Below are positions 1 through 10,575 of a stretch of DNA of 64,000 nucleotides, in pieces. The stretch comes from Leptoclinus maculatus (taxonomy: Eukaryota > Chordata > Actinopteri > Perciformes > Stichaeidae). How positions within the stretch are numbered: position 1 is the stretch's first letter; the number at the start of each line of letters is the position of its first letter. The stretch covers positions 24,048,387 through 24,112,386 of the forward strand of contig JAVDOI010000007.1 in assembly GCA_032191485.1 (NCBI GenBank), written 5' to 3'. The notes under the pieces are model-generated. The model was not told the DNA's origin. It did no database searches and worked only from the letters and a program-made list of their open reading frames with translations. The position numbers and the translations under genes are program-made.

Positions 1-45
1 CAGAAAAACAATGTGGTATGAACTTCATACCACGTTGTTTTTCTG
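1..45. repeat. Near-perfect palindrome with one-base centre
   Basis: Bases 1-22 and 24-45 are reverse complements apart from one T/G pair at position 12, with a single C at position 23 between them. It lies in the intron before the first visible DNAI4 exon. It could be a tiny fold-back element or the exposed arm of a larger one cut by the window edge. Confidence 0.8.
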
Positions 46-221
46 TTGTTGTTGGGGACTCCCAGCAATCAAATAGATCCGAGGTTGGTCTTAACCGAGC
101 CTAGTTCTCAGACTAAAGGCTTCCTTCTTCCAGACAGCCAATTTAAGATTAACGTTTTCGTTTTTTCTGGCTTCAAAATATATCACCTAAATATTTCTCC
201 TGGCTTTCCTTTATCCTGCAG

Positions 222-1227
222 GAATCCAACATCTATGTGGTCGGCACATCGGAGGGGCCCATCCACAAGGGCTGCGTCTCCAACAATCTGAATTTCCTGG
301 ACACTTATCAACACTTTGTAAGTCCAGCTGGATAGAATCTTTGAGTCACATGGTTAATGACAGAAAATATATATTCCAAAGCTTTTTCAGCATTATGTGT
401 TTAAAACAAAAGACTATAGGGGCCTGTTTATCAAAGCAGGAGTAGAAGACTAGGACTTTTGGGCTTTTCAGTCTCATGGATGATGCTTTGACTTCAAACC
501 AACTTGCACACCAAACCTGCAAAAACTAGCTTGGGTTGTTCTGGCTTACAGATTCACCTCCTCACCACAACAATCTGTGGAGTGAACATGTTCCCATTGG
601 CAGAAATACTTGACTTACATAAATGTGACAAGTAGCACTGAATAACATGTAATAACAATGACAACATGCAATACCTTGTGGGGACTTTAGTGTTTTTGCT
701 ATACCCATTTCAGTGTATTCACTCTACACCTTGCTCTCTCTCTCAGCGCCCCGTGAACCACATCGAATGGTCTCCATTTAGTTCTGATGTGTTCCTGAGC
801 TGCTCCTCTGGCCGGATCGTCCATCTTTACCCCTCTGTTGAGCTTCACATCCACCCAGATGGCCGTGGATGCCGTCAAATGGTCCCCAATATTTGCAGCC
901 CGTAATGAAGAGCAGGTGGAGATCTGGGACCTGAATTCGAGCATGTGAGTCGGACTGACAGAGAGTAGGCGTGTATTTCTAGAGCTCTGTCTCATTTACT
1001 TCCTATTATCTGATTTGAAACATGAGCCAGAAACATTCCCGTGTCCACTAAACACAAAAACACCTCCTTTCAGCATACACCCAACCATTGTGCACCATGC
1101 TGCAGCTGGTGTGAAGGTGAAGTCCCTGCTGTTTACCAGAGGGACAGACTGTGTCCTGGTTGGAGACACTGACGGGCAAGTGACTGTCTACCGGATCAAG
1201 AACCTCAGAGTGGGAGAAGACAAGCAG
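222..1227 (+). CDS. dnai4: Dynein axonemal intermediate chain 4 (WDR78-like), C-terminal WD-repeat exons, partial and possibly broken
   Basis: Three exons are visible: 222-317, 747-944 and 1074-1227, each with AG acceptor and GT donor. The first encodes a WD blade (IYVVGTSEGPIHK, NFLDTY). The second continues RPVNHIEWSPFSSDVFLSCSS and later, in another frame, TSTQMAVDAVKWSP and EEQVEIWDLNSS. The third has LLFTRGTDCVLVGDTDG and QVTVYRIKNL. I match this order to the C-terminal beta-propeller of DNAI4/WDR78, an intermediate chain of ciliary inner-arm dynein; the closing GDTDGQV-VY block favours DNAI4 over DNAI1. Exon phases join correctly (0, then 2) only if about 17 bases are missing in exon two. 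As written, the reading frame stops at 903-905. The gene begins left of the window. A last short exon expected in the family was not found; an AATAAA at 1534-1539 could end a read-through transcript. Confidence 0.8.
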
Positions 1228-1284
1228 GTAGAACTGAGGTGGCCTATGTTGTATTCTACACGTAGCCTGTTGCTGCTCACTTAA

Positions 1285-2300
1285 AATATGCAAGCACATG
1301 CATGTATGAATTCATTCGTTTTATTTATTATTTGTATTTGTATTGAGGATTGTTTGCAGAGCATACGAGCCATTTCAACAATATCAAACACTATACTTGT
1401 AACACTATCAAGGCCGGCCTTTTGTTTTAGTGCCGCTTTACGTTTGTGTTATCTTAATTCTGGTACGTTAGTTTAATTTATACCAGTTGTTAAAAATGTT
1501 GTAAATTGAAGAAAAGTATCTATAAAGGCATGAAATAAATCTTTCATTCAATGTAGTTTGTGTATTCATAAGTCAAACAACATAACAGATAAAACAAGGG
1601 ATTGTACATTCAAATTACAATAAAAGTTAGAGGAAAATTACTACACAATGAGTCCACAATAAAAGAAGAAAAGACAATTTGAGCGTTTGAGTTTTACTTT
1701 ACATTTAGAAAATGCACTACAATTGGTATAGAGACCGTTTGAGAGATTTATCTTGATGCTCTTTCAATTTAACTTCAAAACAAATATTTTAGGAAGTTAA
1801 ATCTAAACCTTACATAATGTAATTGTTTCATGTTCATGAAATTAGATACGTAAGTCCAGAAGGTTCGTGCTTTTCACCCTTTTAATAAAAAGGTACATTC
1901 GGTTTGAACTAAAGAAAGATCTAAAAATAAGCAACTTAAAGTTGAGATCTAAAGACTTGATCTTGACAAATTGTGACGACAGGAGACGGACCTTATTTTG
2001 AAGACTTAGGGAGACCTCTACTGGCAGATCAAATATATGGATGTTAAAAGAAGAGATTTAAACTGAAAGGCATCGAGTCAGTGAGAGAGTTATGTGCATC
2101 ATATACTTTTCTATTCAAAGCCATTATCCAAAGGCTTTATCCAAACATAATTTAATCCATAAAACAAAGACTTTAATATACATTTAAAGTTAGTCAGAGG
2201 AACTTTTAACTTAATGTAATACTGATGCTGCTATAAGACCTACACAAGTAAACAAGACCATCAGCAAGAAGATTGTCTACTTTTATATAGTTATTCTCAA
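1285..2300. other. AT-rich non-coding stretch after DNAI4
   Basis: No exon-like block, long open frame or strong splice pair is visible. There is an AATAAA at 1534-1539. The stretch may hold the DNAI4 3' untranslated region or its last intron. Confidence 0.5.
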
Positions 2301-2343
2301 TGCTTATTGTCATTGCCATTGGGTCGGATTCTGGCGAAATCAG

Positions 2344-3006
2344 ATGAAATCATGCAGGTTCACCAAAAACTCCCTCAGTTCAGACTCCAGTCCGGTTCCC
2401 TCTGGGAGCCAACACCCCGCTGCTGGAGACCCAGGCTGTATTTCTGGGCCCGTTGGAGGGAAAAGAGGCCCCGGAGAACCAGAACCACTGAGCGGAGAAC
2501 TGTCAGACCCTGCTGCAGTAAAATTAGGTTTTCTAAAGGGACTCTGGAACACTACCACTTATACGTGAGTTTTAGGCAATGCATCATTTTCCCGTTGTAT
2601 ATAATAATGCAGTTGTGTTGTTGTTGCCTGAGTAGCAGCCCATATGTGGATGATCTACTGAACGCCAGTTTGAAGCAATAAGAGCCGAACTGTGTGCAGA
2701 ACTCAAGAATGCGTCAGCTAACACAGTTATTCTGGATGACAGTGCTTTCTTTCATTCACACACTGGCTCGGACAAATTGCATCACGCTCCCCAACTAGCT
2801 GGTATGTCTATAAATGCAAAAACTCCAATGGGGGAAGTTGTGGAGACTTGCCTAAACAAGAGTTTCAGAAGAGGGAATTCAAATGCCAAAATACCTGCGC
2901 GTTAGCGAAACTCGAGTCCTTCTCTTGTAAAACAACTTCCAGATTTCAGCTTTCAAATGATCTGATTCACACAATGATGCGCCTGGTTCACAAGATCAAA
3001 CTGTGA
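2344..3006 (+). CDS. Unrecognised candidate small gene (two to three exons)
   Basis: I do not recognise this. An open frame at 2344-2565 reads through NSLSSDSSPVPSGS and KLGFLKGLWNTTTYT and ends at a good GTGAGT donor (2566). A second block starting at 2669 after CAG continues in phase with FEAIRAELCAELKNASANT and VILDDSAFFHSHTGSDK, and meets a GTATGT donor after 2800. A third block at about 2945-3006 reads NDLIHTMMRLVHKIKL before a TGA. The amphipathic, Ser/Pro-rich then helical composition looks coding, and the first two blocks join in phase. The link to the third is not clean, and the start is uncertain. It could be an unfamiliar gene, the 3' end of one, or a decayed retrocopy. Confidence 0.3.
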
Positions 3007-3377
3007 CATCTGTGAAAAAAGGCCTATTGACGACTAGATGCACAACTCAGGCGGACAGTTTGAATTCAAAGCTTTATTGTTTTGGCATCAGGTTACAATC
3101 CAAACAAAGGTGAACAAAGCACAAGGGCAAGGCAGGGAGGCAAACGTTTTTTTAAAAAGGCAGTCTTCAAGTGATCGCAACAGACACAGAAAAGATTATC
3201 TGGAAGGCTGGCCACAAAGACAGAATTCACAGCAGACAATTCGACAGGAGAGAAAGCGGCTTGTAGTTATTCTGGGGAGCTCATTAGGGAAATGGAAACA
3301 GGTGTGTGCATGAGGGAAACAATGAGGCCTACAGCAGGTCAGAAAAGATCAATAACACTCTAATATCTGCCCTTTGA

Positions 3378-3663
3378 TAATGAAGCTACAGCCAGTTAGC
3401 TTAGCATAAAGTCTACAAACAGGGGGAAACAGAGAGTTGGCTCTGTCCACAGGAAAAGACATTGCATACCAGCACCTATAAAACAAATCACTGATTACCA
3501 TGTCACATCTTGTTTGTTTAATCCAAAGTACAAAAAAAACACGACAAGTTGTTTGTGTTGGATTATTTTGTTTGCCTGGGTGCAGTAATGCAGTGCTAGG
3601 CTAGCTGTTTCCAGTCTTTATGCTAAGCTAAGCTAACCGTCTCCTGGCTGCAGCTTCATCTTT
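3378..3663. repeat. Fold-back (MITE-like) interspersed element
   Basis: The left end (ATGAAGCTACAGCCAG, then TTAGCTTAGCATAAAG, about 3380-3411) is the inverted complement of the right end at about 3607-3659 (CTTTATGCTAAGC then CTGGCTGCAGCTTCAT). An element about 285 bp long with terminal inverted repeats and no open frame fits a non-autonomous DNA transposon. Similar GCTTAGCATAAAG elements are, from memory, abundant in percomorph fish. Confidence 0.7.
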
Positions 3664-5960
3664 AATGGACTAGGGTGGCCTCAATCTTCTCATCTAACTC
3701 TCGGCAACACAGCGAAAGAGTGCATTTCCCAAAATGACAAACTAGTCCTTTAAATGAAGATAACGTTGTTTCTAACTAAATTAATGTGACTCCAAAATAG
3801 ATACATTTCTACTGAAGTGACATGTGATAGTGATGAAAACCTCATAACATCTTTTATGGTGTGTGCAACTCTTGTTATCCTTTAAAACCCTTTAAACTCT
3901 CATTGCTGTAGGAGAGAGAAAGCCAAAAAACTATTTCACAGACCAGTGTCTTTAAATCCAATCCAACATACAAAAAAACATGAAAAAATGATTTCATGTT
4001 AGAAGTCTATGTTACAGCAACAAGACTAAGACTGACTTCCTTTTTGTTAATGTGTAAGGCCCGTATCTGCTGACAGTGTGACTTCAGACACAATGAGGGT
4101 TCACATGAGTCGTAGTAAAACATGGCGATGACGACACGGCTGTTATATTTTTAAACCGTGCTGTGACTCTATAAAGGTCACATATCCTCACATAGAGCTG
4201 CTTAAGTAAGCTGTTTTCTGCCTGTTTTAGACTGAAGCACAGCGAGGAACAGCACAGGGATGGGAAAATATAAACCCCATGATGACGAGTCACAGACAAG
4301 AGCATGTGATAGTGGTTGAGACACGTGGAAAATCATCTGGGTGTGCTATTTAAGTGTTGAACCAGAAATAGAGGCAGGAAAAAAGAGCAAATTTTAAGAT
4401 CGTGAAGTATCTTTTCCTACTAAAGAATTGCGAGCAGCTGTCTGAGAGGATGCGAGTAGTTTTGTGTTATGTGGTCTGGGTTTACATCCCTTTTTATATC
4501 CAATGGATTGTCTTTTGTTTTACTTTGCGTTTCAAGCTCTGTGGGAAGTGAACCTGGATTTGAAAGTGACATCTGTCGTTGTTGCTCTCAGAAGGCTGTT
4601 TGTTTGTTTTGTTAAACCCAATGGCCTTCAGTTTATTCACCTTTTTACTTAGAAAACACAGTTTACCCACCTCTGATGGGCTGTTATACATATGTATTAC
4701 AGTATTAGATGATTTAAGTTATACGTGGGTGGAGTCCGAACATCTGGATTGATAAACAACTCACGGTTTACTTATTAACCAGCTAATTAAGTTTTCTTCG
4801 TTGTCATCATGTTGATACTTTAGTGGCTGTTTAATACTTCACTCACTTTGTTATTCATTTCTGTACTAGTGAGATAGACAGTTGGAGGTCATGTGAATTT
4901 CTATTTTTGATTGTGGAGCTGTTCTTTACTGCAGGACCCGTCTTAAAGATAAGGACTGTGCACCTGACCTGAGATCAGGTGCTTCCTCTCTATAAATGTG
5001 CTTTATGAGCTCCAACTGTACGCTGTGTCAAAGATCAGAGTTTAAAATACAATTCGTCTTTATTTTTAATGCTGGCTGGTGTTTTCTTATATGATGGCTA
5101 CTTCACGTCGCAGTGGCAGAGTGCAAGAAGGAAAACCACGCTGTGCATTTGTATGATGTAAATTATTGTCCACATATTCTGAAGCTGACACTAGCTACTT
5201 TGCAAATTCAGATTTTTACATTTACTGTTTAAATGACAGAAAAGTAGAATCTGGAGAATCACATTTTACTTGAGTAAGAGTACAACTAAGTATGAGCATC
5301 AAAATATACCTTTCGTGGGAAAAAGGTAAACTTATTCATCATGCACTTTAATGTTGCAGCTGGTAAAGGCGGGGCTAATTTGAATGTCTTTGTATGTCCT
5401 GAATAACCAATTAAGTCCCATTTTATCTTAACCTCTTGTAACACATCATAATTAATTTGTTTATTGTTAATATGAATCTGCAAAGTGACTTAAGTTGTGG
5501 GGTGAAAAATACAATAGTTGCCTCTGAATTGTGGTGGAGTAGAGGTATAAAGTGGCAGAAAATGAAATACTTCAGTAGTGTACCTCAAAATGATACTTAA
5601 GTGCATCACTTGAACCCACTAAACCTCACACTAGAAAGCTCCAGACGGCAAACTCCAGCTCTGTGTTGTTGTTCTGTCGGTCATGTGAACTAAACTGCTG
5701 ACTTTGCATTTCCCTCAGCAGCAGCAGACTGGGTGTTGATCCCTAAATGTTGGACTGCACCTTTAACGTCCCTGAACGCGCCTTGTGGTTGTGTTCGTTC
5801 AATTAGTGTGTAGGTGGAGCTCAGGAAGAGACCGACTACCGACACACGGACGGGCACGGATCTGAGATTTTGTTTTCAGTTCCTGAACGCGGAGAAGAAA
5901 AAAGAAAAAAACCCCGCGTGAAGTTACTCTTCAGCTGCAGAAAGTTGATCCCAGACTGCT
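3664..5960. other. Non-coding interval upstream of SNX22 with repeat fragments
   Basis: No coding exon is supported. Segments at about 5240-5290 and 5530-5620 (ACTTGAGTAAGAGTAC, GAAATACTTCAG, TACTTAAGTG) resemble fragments of a fish element that also appears at 6408-6480 and 11743-11850. The last 150 bases before the SNX22 start are GC-richer and probably hold its first-exon leader. Confidence 0.5.
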
Positions 5961-5971
5961 GATCGAGTCCG

Positions 5972-6632
5972 ATGGTGTGGGAGGAAGATTTCCCGATGAT
6001 TGAAGTGTCGATACCATCGATGGAGCGGGAAGTGGACGAGTCGGGGAAGACCAGAAAGGTGAGGACGCCGTTTGATCTGTTGTCACTTTAACTTTTGTTC
6101 GCTTTTTTTCTCGGCAGCGTAACAACACGTTGACTTATTCTTCCTCCATATTCACTTTTTTTTCTATTCTAACCTGCCGCGTGTCTAGTTTGGTGTTAAA
6201 GGTGAACTGCGACACCAGGTGAGCCAGGTAACCTGCAGGTAGAAGAGTGAACGTGAGCTCAGCTCAGGATTTTCCCTCCAGCGGTGCAAGAAACACTCAA
6301 AGACATTAAAACTATCGAAATATCAGTGGAGTCTGGCATTTTAATTGTGCTTTCAAATAACAATGGTGATAGTAAGCGAGTAGGCTGCACAGTCGCTGTA
6401 GTCTTACTTACGTACAACTTTGAGGTACTTGCACCGTCCTTGAGTATTTCCATTGTTTTGCTACTTTATACTTCACCACAGTATAATAATAATAATAATA
6501 CATTTTATTTATAGAGCGCTTTTCAGATTACTCAAAGACACTTTACATTAAAATCATCATATAAAAAAAGCTATACACTAAAAACATAAAACACACAATG
6601 TTAATGCCTCCCCCCTTCTCCCTGAATACACA

Positions 6633-6689
<57 letters not shown>

Positions 6690-9600
6690 CCACAGACTGG
6701 GGTGGCGTTCACACCTACATTTTAAACTAATGAAAAAACGACACTAACCTGGGGAATTTCTGCAGTGTGCTGAACTGACCTCTGTTTGGTTTTATCATCT
6801 CAGTCTGAGAACACGAGACGTTTGACTCGTGTTACTTTCTGTTGACATTACTGATAAAGTATGTAAGCAGGAGCCGTATGACGAGGACGTCCTGCTATAG
6901 TTGTTCTCCAGTGCAGCACAATGCTCTTTTTTTATTACTTTTTTAATCCTGATTCTCATTGTTTTTTTATTTATTAAAAAAACAAAACATTTTGCCTCTA
7001 ATTCATTCATGACGCAAAGGACACCGTATTAGTTTTAGATTTTACAAGTCAATAATTGTATTGATGTTTGAAACAAAGAGCCACGTGAGAAATCAGAAAC
7101 GATCATATATACAGAAATGATAAACAGTATATCATACAAACAGTGTAATGAGTTGTATTAAAGGACCGTCCATGCTCGTCTACTGTAGTTACACTAATTT
7201 CTTGAGAGTAAAAATGCAGCTCTGTACCTCCTCCTGGAGGAAACTTCGAAGGTAAACTTCGAAGGACTAATATGCTTATAGTAGTTTAAAACCGCAAAAT
7301 AAGATTGTAAGAATCTCGAGGCATCAAGTTGATTTAAGTCCTCAATTTTAAATCCTGAGATTAAATAGACTTTATTTCAGTTTTTACTACAAATGTGTAG
7401 GTTTAAAGAGAAATCTGCACACGCATATTAGTTGAAGTTGCATCACATGTTGCATTTATTTTATTCTTATTTAACCAGGAGAGTCTCGTTGAGATTAAAA
7501 TGTCTGAGACAGGTGGCATCACAAATTATAGAATTATAAAATATCAAGCATTCAAAGAACAATGGTGTTTATAGTCAGATATACCGGATATATTTGATTG
7601 TCTTCACTTGATGGGAGGACGTTTTACATGTTGTGGATGATAAAGTTGGTAAATTAATATTACAGCACATGTAATTATATTTAATAATATCTCTTGGTTA
7701 TTTAATCCAAAGAAGATTGGAGAACAATGTCTGTTTTTAAAAAGAATGGATGATTAAAAAAAATATATATATTAATATTTTTGTCATTTTAAAAAGCATG
7801 ATGCACTTTAAATGTCCAGCCTGACAATCATTAAATTCACTAAATGACAGATTGTGATTAACTCCTCTTTTGTTTGCAGCGTTTCAGAGTTGAAGTCTTG
7901 TTTCACGGGAGGAAACATTTTGTGCTCCGAAGAAACAGCGAGTTCCAGACTCTCCACAGAACAGTAAGTCGCTTTAGGGATTATTGACTGTTTCCTGTAT
8001 GGAGCGCTGCATATTATGTTATGAGATGTTTAAGTTCTTTGTAACTCAAAATAAGACCGTTAACATGGATTTAAAATCACAAGGAAGCTTCACTTTGATG
8101 GCCTTTTACATTTGTAAGAATATGCATTGAGGTTCTTCAAATTGAATATTATTCCAATAACAGTACCCATGATGTTTTAGGACAGTTTCACCTCCACCTT
8201 TTTACTTTGAACAGTTGTGAAGCTGACAGTTTTATATAATATTTGGAAATCTTCATTACTATATTAGAATAGTTGTAGATGGATTAATAATATTATATGA
8301 ATTGGCTAACAAGGGTGAAAAAGGTAATTTCACATTTGGTTCAAGGTTCAGCTTTATTGTTCTTAAAAATGTAAATTAAAATCGCATTAAACAATAAAAT
8401 GGAGCAAAGTATATAAAGGTAGCACTAAAGAGAAAAAAAAAAAAAAAAAATTATATTAACAAGGAATATATTCAGTACAAATATGTACAATATCAGGGGA
8501 AAAGTTGAGTTTACAGTGTACAAAGAGCTACTTTGAAAAAGATAATTTAAAAAATATTTTAACTCATTCAATATTTGCATCCATGCTTCTTCTTCCCTTG
8601 CCTTTCATTAGCACTTTGCTAAGTGTCTTGGTACATTATCAACGTACAATCGTTGGAATAGTGTGAAACAAACAGTAAGAAGTGAATCATGCTCACACAC
8701 GCGGGGGCCCCATTCAGAAAAGTGCTTCTATTGGTCAACAACTACCGTTCAATTTCAGCTATTTCGTGTCGCGTGCCGTCACCTAGATTTGTTCTATCTT
8801 GTGGTTCCTGCAGCTCAGGAAGATCATCCAGACTCCAGATTTCCCGAGCAAAAGGAACCCCCACCTGAGGACCAAACCTCTGGAGCAGAGGAGGCAGGAG
8901 CTGGAGGACTACGTCCAGGTAACACGTCCAGTCCAGTGAGGCGGCAACTTCTTCAAATCATTGACCAGATGAAAATGGAACGATGAGGAGACTAATGCAC
9001 ACCAAATCAGTCAAAAGTCAGGGAAAATAACAAAAATATAATACAACACTGAATGAATAAGTGAATAAAGTAAAAATCAAGTGAAAGTGTTTAAAATGCT
9101 TTAAGAAGATTTGGCTTCTCTGAGACAGTTCAAGAGGAGAAACGACAGCGAAAGACTAAAAAAACATTCTTTACTCAACAAAAGCTTTGACATCACGCAT
9201 GACACGACATTTCACATCCTTAAAATGATTTGAGCCAAAAACACATTTATGTACAAGTCTGGATTGTTCTCTGTTGCTGCAGGACGTCATCTACCAAGAC
9301 GAAGACGTGCCGCAGGTGCTGCTGGACTTCCTTCACGTGAAGCACTTCCACACGGGGATCAAGGTCAGCAGCATGGAGTAAGTCCTTCAGTCCTCCAGTC
9401 TTCTGACAGACTCCTCTGACCCACAGATGCTTAAGCCCTCTCTTTTTGGGGATTTGGGGGCAATGAGGCAACATAGTAAAACTTTCGACACATTTCTCCC
9501 AGTGTTGTGGAGCAGCCACTGGTCCCATTAAAGGACGGACAGTAGTGTTCTGTGTGTGGGATCATGCTCTTTCTAAAAGACTATGTTTATAAACAAAAAG

Positions 9601-10575
9601 GAAATGACTTAATGTATCACAGAGTAGCGTCTGTAATGTTTCTTTAAAGTCGTCAGGACATCTGTAATAGTTTTTTTTTTTATTATTTCAGATCACTTGA
9701 TGAATTGGACAGTCAGGATTACAGGTGAGCTCTCTACTGGTGTTTATATGGTGCAGTATGTGTACCGTGTCCACTAGAAAGATGGCAGTGGAGCTATTGT
9801 GCACAGATTACTCTTCTGGTCTCTGCAACACCATTATACTATTACACTATTTCAGTGATGACGGAAGCATTTTCATGACCACAATATAAAACGTTTTATA
9901 TCTTTTCCTTTTGAGAATGATGCATTTCTTTTTAGTCCTGCAGGTTTCATAGACCTCTTCTGTCTGCAGAGCGTTACGGCCGTGATTGTCATTGCACAAC
10001 ATAAGCCAGTGTGTGTTGCATTCGAGGGCCCCTGGGTTCAGTTCTCCCTCCTATATAACACGTTCGGTCCTGTTTATATCATACAAACGTCTGTTCCAGC
10101 ACACAACCTGCTTATCCTGCTTCTGGCACCTTCAACTTAACCAGAATATGAAGATGACATGACAGTTATACTAACGTGTGTTTCACAACAATGATGAAAG
10201 TTGGTATACACATCTTAAAGTTTGAAGTATTAATGTTGCGTAAGACTAATATATTACTTTTGTTTCCTCCAGTTATCAGTTACCAAATCAGCGAGTGTTG
10301 GGATTCTTTCATGATCCTTATGTCTCCGACTGCACATCAGGTAGGAACGACACACGGTTAACAGCTGCTGACTCTGTAGTTGTGAATTTAAAAGCATTAA
10401 AAAGCGTGACGACCGCGTTCCGACTAATACCGCTGAGCTCTCGTCTCGTCCTGCAGATCTCCCAGATGTTGTCGTGGACGGTGTTCTTCAGGGTTTTTAT
10501 ACCCGGGACGTCCGGGTCAGCTTCACGGCTCCCGTTCTCACCGAGCCCGACCCCCCCACCTCTATAGAGGCCTGA
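5972..10575 (+). CDS. snx22: Sorting nexin 22-like PX-domain protein (complete, 196 aa)
   Basis: Seven coding exons join in phase: 5972-6058, 7880-7963, 8814-8918, 9283-9377, 9692-9724, 10273-10340 and 10457-10575. The product is a small, nearly stand-alone PX domain (about residues 9-125: IEVSIPS, FRVEVLFHGRKHFVLRR, SEFQTLH, TPDFPSKR, LEQRRQELEDYV) followed by a short tail with VLGFFHDPYV and DLPDVVVDGVLQGFY. PX domains bind phosphoinositides on endosomal membranes. Length (196 aa) fits human SNX22 (193 aa), and PDFPSKR plus VVVxGVLQG favour SNX22 over SNX24. The usual RRYSEF motif reads RRNSEF here, so the membrane-contacting tyrosine is asparagine at residue 48. An AATAAA lies at 10872-10877. 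SNX24 is the main alternative name. Confidence 0.86.
6408..6600. repeat. Interspersed repeat fragments in SNX22 intron 1
   Basis: 6408-6480 (TTGAGGTACTTGCACC, TTGAGTATTTCCATTG, CTACTTTATACTTC) is related in inverted orientation to the blocks near 5540 and 11750. It runs into (AAT)n and a TTTATTTATAGAGCGCTTTTC segment typical of a common fish interspersed repeat. Confidence 0.6.
6637..6686. repeat. (CA)n microsatellite
   Basis: About 25 uninterrupted CA units in SNX22 intron 1. Confidence 0.95.
7449..7520. repeat. Interspersed repeat fragment
   Basis: TTTATTTTATTCTTATTTAACCAGG-type sequence followed by GTTGAGATTAAAATGTCT is a recurrent fish repeat motif (from memory), inside SNX22 intron 1. 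Confidence 0.45.
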
